Source: Mycobacterium lehmannii
GTDB taxonomy: Bacteria > Actinomycetota > Actinomycetes > Mycobacteriales > Mycobacteriaceae
Direction of reading: 5' to 3'
NCBI RefSeq assembly: GCF_002245535.1
Contig: NZ_NKCN01000003.1
Location: 124,001 to 188,000 of the forward strand
Length of the DNA stretch: 64,000 nt
Part shown: positions 59,011 through 64,000 of the stretch, piece after piece
Position numbering within the stretch: the first letter of the stretch is position 1
Layout: each line of letters opens with the position of its first letter
The notes under the pieces: model-generated
Database searches by the model: none
The model's input: the letters and a program-made list of their open reading frames with translations, nothing else
Told to the model about the DNA's origin: nothing
Made by a program: the position numbers and the translations under genes

Positions 59011-59025
59011 GATAACGGCATTCTC
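59011..59025. promoter_or_regulatory. GAGAA-N5-TTCTC-like site upstream of Mce-associated gene
   Basis: Plus strand GATAACGGCATTCTC; on the minus strand GAGAATGCCGTTATC. One mismatch from the shared pattern. It lies 35 bases before GTG 59060. Confidence 0.4.
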
Positions 59026-59059
59026 GCAGAGTGGACACGTCATAGACAAGGAGGTTGCT

Positions 59060-59968
59060 GTGCCGTCATTCAGGCGCCGCGCGTCGGTGATCGACGCGGA
59101 TCGCGTCACCGAACCGCCTCAGCAAGATCATGAGCGGTCGGCAGGTGCGGACGAGGCGCTCGCTCTCGCGGAGGAGGCGGAGGCCGAAGCGGCCGAGGCG
59201 GAGGCGATCGCCGCCGCCGCCCGTGCTCGAGCCAAGGCCATCCGGTTGCGCCGGCAGGCTGCCGAGGCGAAAGGTTCCCCAGCAGCCGAAGAGACTGTTG
59301 AGTCGGCCGACTCGAAGACCACGGCCGGGGAGACCCCGGACGTCGCGACGGACACCGAAGCGGAGGCGGCGGGCGATACCGATGCTGCGTCCGACGACGA
59401 TGCGGCCCGCGACGAAGCGGTCGGCGACGAAGTTGCCGCGACCGAGGCAGCCGAGATGTCGAAGCGCCGCCTGCGGATGCCGCGGATTCGATGGAAGATC
59501 GTCGCCGCGGTCGTCGCTGTCCTGCTGATCCTGTGGTTCGGCGCCGCGAGCGGTTACATGGTGTGGCAGCACCGGCAGGCACAACAGGTACAGCAGCGCA
59601 CCGCCGAGTACGTCGCCGCGGCGCGTCAGAGTGTCGTCACGTTGATGTCATTGGACTTCAACAAGGCGAAGGAAGACGTGCAGCGCATCATCGACAATTC
59701 GACCGGGGAATTCAAACAGGACTTCCAGGACCAGGCGGAGGATTTCGCGAAGGTGGCGCAGGAATCCAAGGTCGTCACTGAGGTCACGGTCAATGTGGCG
59801 GCGGTGAAGTCGATGACAGACACCGGCGCCACCGCGATCGTGTCGGCCACCTCGCGCGTCACCAATAGCGCGGGGGCCAACCAGGAGCCGCGCGCGTGGC
59901 GTTTATTGGTGGATCTGGTCCGCGAGGATGATCAGATCAAGATGTCGAAAGTCGAGTTCGTGCCGTGA
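59060..59968 (+). CDS. Mce-associated membrane protein
   Basis: Protein of 302 residues. Residues 1-130 are charged and Ala/Glu-rich, cytoplasmic and probably partly coiled (EEAEAEAAEAEAIAAAARARAKAIRLRRQA). A single membrane helix (WKIVAAVVAVLLILWFGAASGYMVW) at about 144-168 is followed by an NTF2-like extracytoplasmic domain (VTLMSLDFNKAKEDVQRIIDNSTGEF...). This is the layout of Mce-associated (Mam) proteins, which in other operons lie directly after mceF. GTG 59060 follows AAGGAGG. Here it lies 13 kb from mceF. Confidence 0.88.
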   Translation: MPSFRRRASVIDADRVTEPPQQDHERSAGADEALALAEEAEAEAAEAEAIAAAARARAKAIRLRRQAAEAKGSPAAEETVESADSKTTAGETPDVATDTEAEAAGDTDAASDDDAARDEAVGDEVAATEAAEMSKRRLRMPRIRWKIVAAVVAVLLILWFGAASGYMVWQHRQAQQVQQRTAEYVAAARQSVVTLMSLDFNKAKEDVQRIIDNSTGEFKQDFQDQAEDFAKVAQESKVVTEVTVNVAAVKSMTDTGATAIVSATSRVTNSAGANQEPRAWRLLVDLVREDDQIKMSKVEFVP

Positions 59969-60624
59969 CCGCCGACGCGAAGACAAATGCCGAAGACACC
60001 TTGACCGAGGCCGCGACAAGGGAGAACATGTCGATTTCCGAAGGGGCTGACTCGACCGCTGAAGGGTCGGACTCGGCCGCCGCGGACGAGACGATGACCG
60101 GAAGGCCTCCCGGTGCCGGTCGCAGAACGGTGCAGGCGGCGCGCAAACGCGTGGGCGCCATTGTCCTGACCGTCCTGCTGCTGGCGTCAGCCGGTATCGC
60201 GGCATGGCTCTACTTCGGCGAATATCGGACCGACCAGCAGACGGACGCCCAGTCGCGGCAAGTGGTGCTGGATGCGGCGACATCGGGGACCAACGCGTTG
60301 CTGTCCTACTCGCCGGACACCCTGGAAAAGGACTTCGCGGCAGCCAAGTCGAATCTCACCGGCGACTTCTTGAACTACTACACGCAGTTCACCCAAGAGA
60401 TCGTCACGCCCGCCGCGAAACAGAAACAGGTCAAGACAAGCGCAGCCGTGGTGCAGGCCGCCGTTTCGAAAATGGAGCCGAGTTCTGCGGAGGTGTTGGT
60501 CTTCGTCAACCAGAACACCACTAGCAAAGAGAATCCGGACGGCGCCTTCGCCGCGAGCGCCGTCAAGGTCGGTTTAACGAAGGTCGATGACCGTTGGCTG
60601 ATCAACGCCTTCGAACCCGTGTAG
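59965..60624 (+). CDS. Mce-associated membrane protein
   Basis: Protein of 219 residues with an acidic cytoplasmic N-terminus, one membrane helix (RVGAIVLTVLLLASAGIAAWLYF) at about 62-84 and an extracytoplasmic domain (LLSYSPDTLEKDFAAAKSNLTGDFLNYYTQF ...). It is paralogous to the preceding gene; GTG 59965 overlaps its stop. Mam proteins are thought to stabilise Mce complexes. Its partner Mce system could be the operon at 36519-46058 or another locus. Confidence 0.88.
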   Translation: MTADAKTNAEDTLTEAATRENMSISEGADSTAEGSDSAAADETMTGRPPGAGRRTVQAARKRVGAIVLTVLLLASAGIAAWLYFGEYRTDQQTDAQSRQVVLDAATSGTNALLSYSPDTLEKDFAAAKSNLTGDFLNYYTQFTQEIVTPAAKQKQVKTSAAVVQAAVSKMEPSSAEVLVFVNQNTTSKENPDGAFAASAVKVGLTKVDDRWLINAFEPV

Positions 60625-60633
60625 CGTAGCGCG

Positions 60634-61335
60634 GTGGTGACGCCGCCCGACCAACAGCCGTCGGCGATTGTGCAGCTGCCGACCAAAGCCGAGGACAGTG
60701 CCGCGGCCGGCTTGGAGTCGCTGGCGGGGCAGGCCCCATTGCTGCGCGTCATCGACACGATGCTCGAGCTTGCGGTCGAGCGGATCGTGGTGGTGACCGG
60801 TGAAGCCATCGCCGATGCGGTCCGCGGCGTGCTCACAGAACACGACGCGGCGTTGCAACTGGTGGCTGTCCCGGAGCCGGCCACACCGATGCGGTTTCTA
60901 GCCGCCGGGCTCGAAAAGGTTGTGCGGGAGCACCCAGCCGGCCGGTGGGTGCTCGTGCACGATCTCCGCCAGCCGCTTGCGTCTGTTCAGGTGGTCGATC
61001 GGGTGCTTGCCCGGTTGCGGCAAGGTGATCCCGTCGTGCTGCCCGCCCAGCCGGTGACTGACAGCGTCAAGGCCGTCGACGAACGCGGCATCGTGATTGC
61101 GACGCTGGACAGGTCGACGCTGCATGCGGTGCAGTATCCGCGAGGTTTCGCGGTCTCCCGGCTCGCCCAGCTGCTACGCTCGACCGTCGAACCGGAAGTA
61201 GAGGACCTCGACGCGACAGTTCTGGCGCGCGGGCCGATCACCCTGGTTGACGGCGACAGCGAGGCGTTTGTCGGCGAACTGCCTCGCGACGCGCCGTTCT
61301 TGGAGACGCTCATCGCGACGCACCGCCTCAGTTGA
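60634..61335 (+). CDS. IspD-like nucleotidyltransferase-fold protein without the N-terminal CTP loop
   Basis: Protein of 233 residues that follows the IspD pattern: PLLRVIDTMLELAVERIVVVTGE, GRWVLVHDLRQPLASVQVVDRVL, DPVVLPAQPVTDSVKAVDERGIVIATLDRSTLHAVQYPRGF. The N-terminal glycine-rich CTP-binding loop (GxGxR type) is absent; the region reads IVQLPTKAEDSAAAG. It may be inactive as a transferase or have a changed substrate. GTG 60634 (or 60637) is the start, nine bases after the Mce-associated gene. It converges with a second IspD-like gene, with an 8-base overlap. Confidence 0.78.
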   Translation: MVTPPDQQPSAIVQLPTKAEDSAAAGLESLAGQAPLLRVIDTMLELAVERIVVVTGEAIADAVRGVLTEHDAALQLVAVPEPATPMRFLAAGLEKVVREHPAGRWVLVHDLRQPLASVQVVDRVLARLRQGDPVVLPAQPVTDSVKAVDERGIVIATLDRSTLHAVQYPRGFAVSRLAQLLRSTVEPEVEDLDATVLARGPITLVDGDSEAFVGELPRDAPFLETLIATHRLS

Positions 61336-62035
61336 ATCTGCATCGAAGTAAGTGCCCGGCAAGGGCGATGTCACGGCGGTACGTCACCTTGATGTTGCGG
61401 TGTTCGCCGCGAAAAGTGCGGACCTCGATGTCGGTGAATCTCTCGATGCACGAGGATGTGTCGGTGCCCTCGAACTGTTCCCTCTCCGCTGCTCGATACG
61501 CCTCGAGCAGCGGCGCAGCGCGGAACGCTTGTGGCGTCTGGACTCGGACCAGCGCGGGCGCCTCGACCGCCTCGCGCCCGTCGGTGAGCACGTCTGGCAG
61601 AGGCAGGGCCGGAACGGCGCCGCCGAACTCGCGGGCCACCTGCAACGCGGAAAGAAACATGTCGGGGCCCGCGACGGGCCGGGCAGCGTCGTGGATCAGG
61701 ACCACGTCGGTTGAACCCGTTTCGATGTCGTCGGCCAGATAGCTCAGCACATTCAGTTCCGAGCGGTGGCGGGTGTCGCCACCCTCAACCAGTTCGATTA
61801 CAGCGCCAGCCAACTCCCGCTCGGTCAGGTCCTCGGCGAGGCCTCGCTCCCCTCGCCGGTGAACCAGAACGATTCGCCCGACCTCGGCAAGCTCAGTCAA
61901 GGTGTTCAATGACCAGAACACCATGGGGCGGTCGGCGATCGGGAGGTAGGCCTTGTTGCCGTCGGCGCCCACCCGCGTGCCGATTCCCGCGGCCAGCACC
62001 ACAGCCACGGCGGAGGGATCCGGCGTCGCATTCAC
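61328..62035 (-). CDS. IspD-like cytidylyltransferase
   Basis: Protein of 235 residues starting at GTG 62035. It has the intact loop VVLAAGIGTRVGADGNKAYLPI, then VIELVEGGDTRHRSELNVLSYL, VVLIHDAARPVAG, GGAVPALPLPDVLTDG and VRVQTPQAFRA. It has the features of a 2-C-methyl-D-erythritol 4-phosphate cytidylyltransferase or a related sugar nucleotidyltransferase. In most mycobacteria the housekeeping ispD lies with ispF and carD, so this is probably a paralogue. Its last 8 bases overlap the convergent IspD-like gene. Confidence 0.8.
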   Translation of the reverse strand: MNATPDPSAVAVVLAAGIGTRVGADGNKAYLPIADRPMVFWSLNTLTELAEVGRIVLVHRRGERGLAEDLTERELAGAVIELVEGGDTRHRSELNVLSYLADDIETGSTDVVLIHDAARPVAGPDMFLSALQVAREFGGAVPALPLPDVLTDGREAVEAPALVRVQTPQAFRAAPLLEAYRAAEREQFEGTDTSSCIERFTDIEVRTFRGEHRNIKVTYRRDIALAGHLLRCRFN

Positions 62036-62100
62036 CTCTGTATCTTGGCACCGGTCGAAGGGCTGAACCGCTACGGGGCGCACCCGGCGGTCGCCCGCCG

Positions 62101-62448
62101 CTAGATGATGAACTGGCTCGCGTACTCGGGGCAATAGAACTGCACGGCGTCCGCAATGAAGATCGCGGTCTGCCTCGGCGAGAAGGCCGACCCTTCGTGC
62201 TGCAAGGTGCCGTTCAGAATGGCGTCGTGAACCTCCGCAGGCGACATGCCGGCGTCGAAATGCGCGCATGTCTCTTTGGCCCTATTGATCGTACGCTCCT
62301 GCCCCCCGAAATTGATCCCGTCGTCGAAGAGCTTGCGACTGAATGCGTCGTCGGTCGCGTCCGCTGCGGCGTGTCCGGGGATAGTGACACCCAGGCTGAC
62401 AAGCGCTATTGCCGTGCCGACGCATTTGATGATGAGGCGAACGATCAT
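62101..62448 (-). CDS. DUF732 secreted protein
   Basis: Precursor of 115 residues with the signal peptide MIVRLIIKCVGTAIALVSLGVTIPGHA. The mature part (DDAFSRKLFDDGINFGGQERTINRAKETCAHFDAGMSPAEVHDAIL ... FIADAVQFYCPEYASQ) is the typical DUF732 domain of mycobacteria, with two Cys. ATG 62448. It lies 65 bases upstream of the IspD-like gene on the same strand. Function unknown; family members are small secreted helical proteins. Confidence 0.92.
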   Translation of the reverse strand: MIVRLIIKCVGTAIALVSLGVTIPGHAAADATDDAFSRKLFDDGINFGGQERTINRAKETCAHFDAGMSPAEVHDAILNGTLQHEGSAFSPRQTAIFIADAVQFYCPEYASQFII

Positions 62449-62581
62449 GTTGAAGACTCCTCAGTCGAACCGACACGCGACGCCGATCCCAGCCAGAGTA
62501 ATGATATCCGAGCGCACTCACTCTGAAACGTGTCAGTCGCCTACGGTGCGCGTCGAGTTGGCGGGACGTCCGCGTTCGAGA

Positions 62582-62701
62582 TCAGTCTTCGGCGTGGCGG
62601 TTCTGGTCCCAGCGCTCGAGGCGGGCCTGCAGGTCGTGGATGCACAGCGCCGCAAGCGGTGCCTCCACGGTCATGCAGACGACCACCAGTAGCGCCGTCA
62701 T
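62582..62701 (-). CDS. Small ORF, 39 aa
   Basis: Short protein of 39 residues beginning at ATG 62701, which overlaps the stop of the SARP-like gene (ATGA). A hydrophobic N-terminal half (TALLVVVCMTVEAPLAALCI) is followed by a charged end (HDLQARLERWDQNRHAED). It looks like a single-helix membrane microprotein. The translational coupling and the family-like ending support it as a real gene. Function unknown. Confidence 0.6.
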   Translation of the reverse strand: MTALLVVVCMTVEAPLAALCIHDLQARLERWDQNRHAED

Positions 62702-63318
62702 CGCTCTCTCGATTCGTCGGCGTCGTGGCGCGATGACACCTGCGCACGCCGGGAGTGCGCGGTCCGTCGCACCGCACACGACGTGTTCGGCGCACGGCTG
62801 TCGACTCCGTGACCAAGCATCTCGAAGGCCGACATCCGGATTCCGTGGTAGCGGCCGCGCTCGCCGTTCACCCACGGCTCGGTCCACCTGTCGAGCAGTT
62901 CCCCGGCGCGCAGCAACGGCAGCAGGTCGCTGACGAGCCGACGGTTGATCCCTCCCACTAGCAATTTCTCGATCAGGTCGACCGAGTCGTGCCAGTCGAC
63001 CGAGACGTCGTGGTTCAGCCGGAGGTACTGCGGGTCGACGGTCAGCAGTTCCTCGACGCCCAGTGGGCGCAGCCGCCACATCGCCGAGCGCAGGCTCGCG
63101 ACCGCCCGTCGCGTCTGCGCGTGGGGCCACAGCGTGGCACACACCCAGAGTCGGTGTACGGGCTTGCGTTTAAGCGCGGCGAGCGCGATCAGCCGCTGAC
63201 ACGCGGGCGGCAGCTCGACGGGCCGGCCATCGCGGTGGACGGCGAATCCACCGAGGAGGTGCAGCGACAACTGGTTCACGATCCGATCGTCGGTCGGCGT
63301 ACGCGCGCTGACATGCAT
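62698..63318 (-). CDS. SARP-like transcriptional regulator, C-terminally short
   Basis: Protein of 206 residues. SLHLLGGFAVHRDGRPVELPPACQRLIALAAL and LWPHAQTRRAVASLRSAMWRLRP are the winged-helix DNA-binding part of SARP/AfsR regulators, and VDLIEKLLVGGINRRL starts the BTAD domain. The last 45 residues (SRAPNTSCAVRRTAHSRRAQ...) do not look like BTAD, so the domain seems cut short by a frame change near 62810. It may still bind DNA. ATG 63318 has no strong ribosome site. The stop overlaps the 39-residue ORF. Confidence 0.78.
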   Translation of the reverse strand: MHVSARTPTDDRIVNQLSLHLLGGFAVHRDGRPVELPPACQRLIALAALKRKPVHRLWVCATLWPHAQTRRAVASLRSAMWRLRPLGVEELLTVDPQYLRLNHDVSVDWHDSVDLIEKLLVGGINRRLVSDLLPLLRAGELLDRWTEPWVNGERGRYHGIRMSAFEMLGHGVDSRAPNTSCAVRRTAHSRRAQVSSRHDADESRER

Positions 63319-63703
63319 AGTCCACTACTTCAATTGTCGCGACAGCACACCGAGCTACCCGATACCGACCGGCGGCGCGCGGCGGCGCGGCGCGGGTGGG
63401 AATGGAGCGATGAGCGAGACGCACCGCGAACCGATGGCGATGCCCTGCCAAAGGCCGTGCGGTCGGGCCGGACGCCGGAATGAGTTGCTGAGCCGGTTTG
63501 GCCAAACGCCGTCCGGGTATCTCACCGTCAGCCGTTCGAGGTGGCAGCGGACGATTCACCGCGCCATCGCCCGCCAAGCCGCGAGCAAACCCGAACCGAG
63601 CGGTCAAGAAGCGGCCCCGGTTCGCCCGTTACCCGTCGGCGAACTCGCCGATGTCGCCTCGGCGGATGTTTACGTCTCAGCGGTGCAAACGAGGAGGTCG
63701 ACG
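63319..63703. other. Gap of 385 bases without a recognised gene
   Basis: The gap lies between the SARP-like gene (starting at 63318 on the minus strand) and the ChaB-like gene. It holds the 10-base palindrome TGTCGCGACA at 63335-63344 and an in-frame open stretch (from ATG 63410) that runs into the ChaB-like start. That stretch has no recognisable protein features. It probably carries the divergent promoters. Confidence 0.5.
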
Positions 63704-64000
63704 ATGCCGAAGACGACCAAGAGCGGAAGCGCACGCAAGAGCGAGTTGCCGAGCACACTGCAGAAATCCTCCGCCAAGGCCCAGCGCACGTTCGCGAAGG
63801 CCCACGACGCGGCGGCCAAGGAGGAGTACGGCGAAGGAGAGCGTGCCCACCGCGTGGCCTACAGCGCGCTCAAACACAGCTACGAGAAGGTCGGCGACCA
63901 CTGGGAAGCCAAGTCCGAGAAGGGCCCGTCCGATCAGCGCGCCCGCAGCGGCGGCCCGAACGCCAAGGGCGAAACCGCCGAGGGTGTCGACGCCAATGCC
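63704..64000 (+). CDS. ChaB-like protein (partial, runs off the end)
   Basis: The first 99 residues are visible. The core (MPKTT, SELPSTLQKSSAKAQRTF, AHDAAAKEEYGEGERAHRVAYSALKHSYEKVGDHWE) matches the small ChaB family, named for a putative cation transport regulator. A charged Gly/Ala-rich tail follows, and the frame is still open at base 64000. ATG 63704 lies six bases after GAGGAGG. It is likely monocistronic and often stress-linked in actinobacteria, but that is not shown here. Confidence 0.85.
   Translation, partial: MPKTTKSGSARKSELPSTLQKSSAKAQRTFAKAHDAAAKEEYGEGERAHRVAYSALKHSYEKVGDHWEAKSEKGPSDQRARSGGPNAKGETAEGVDANA

Noticed and set aside
63410..63703. In-frame upstream extension of the ChaB-like gene
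   Set aside because: ATG 63704 has a strong ribosome site and the family N-terminus. The upstream part is Arg-rich without protein-like features.
1..64000. tRNA, rRNA, CRISPR, transposase or phage features
   Set aside because: None was recognised on either strand. The repeats found are single hairpins rather than arrays or insertion-sequence ends.

Overview
The window looks like a chromosomal segment of a fast-growing mycobacterium (Mycolicibacterium type). The support is high GC, frequent GTG and TTG starts with GTGA, ATGA and TGATG gene junctions, a complete mce transporter operon, several P450s with 3Fe-4S ferredoxins, a mycofactocin-type SDR, a DUF732 secreted protein and a ChaB-like protein. 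No RNA gene, CRISPR array or intact mobile element was seen.

Layout. 1-3445 (+): end of a Rieske oxygenase alpha subunit, a small unknown protein, a TauD-type dioxygenase, a P450 with its ferredoxin, and a DUF1330 protein. 12783-3522 (-): ten tightly packed genes, namely a NuoF-like flavoprotein, a ferredoxin, a DUF35-thiolase fusion, a hydrolase, two beta-hydroxyacid dehydrogenases, P450-ferredoxin-P450 and a hydrolase. 17053-13382 (-): two ACMSD-type amidohydrolases, a Rieske ferredoxin and a hydrolase. 17332-26771 (+): three acyl-CoA dehydrogenases, enoyl-CoA hydratase, SDR, luciferase-like monooxygenase, sulfotransferase, TIM-barrel protein and DUF1214 protein, followed by a decayed amidase. 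31172-27425 (-): two SDRs, a ferredoxin, a P450 and a secreted protein.

31462-46058 (+) is one packed run of 12 genes: aldehyde dehydrogenase, CoA transferase, a KS-like/DUF35 protein and a thiolase, then yrbEA, yrbEB and mceA to mceF. The thiolase and yrbEA genes overlap, so uptake and catabolism appear to share a transcript. 46092-53653 holds small secreted proteins, a P450 with a divergent TetR regulator, a thiolase with a DUF35 partner, and an SDR and a VOC gene that each carry a frameshift. 53747-58915 holds an enoyl-CoA hydratase, two acyl-CoA synthetases and an amidohydrolase. 59060-64000 holds two Mce-associated proteins, a convergent pair of IspD-like genes, DUF732, a SARP-like regulator, a 39-residue ORF and the start of a ChaB-like gene.

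Together these genes suggest uptake of a hydrophobic substrate (Mce), oxidation (P450s, Rieske and TauD oxygenases, SDRs, ALDH), CoA activation (acyl-CoA synthetases, CoA transferase), beta-oxidation and thiolase or aldolase cleavage. The substrate cannot be read from the sequence. A recurring inverted repeat, GAGAA-N5-TTCTC, lies upstream of at least eight of these units and suggests a shared regulator that is not obviously encoded here.
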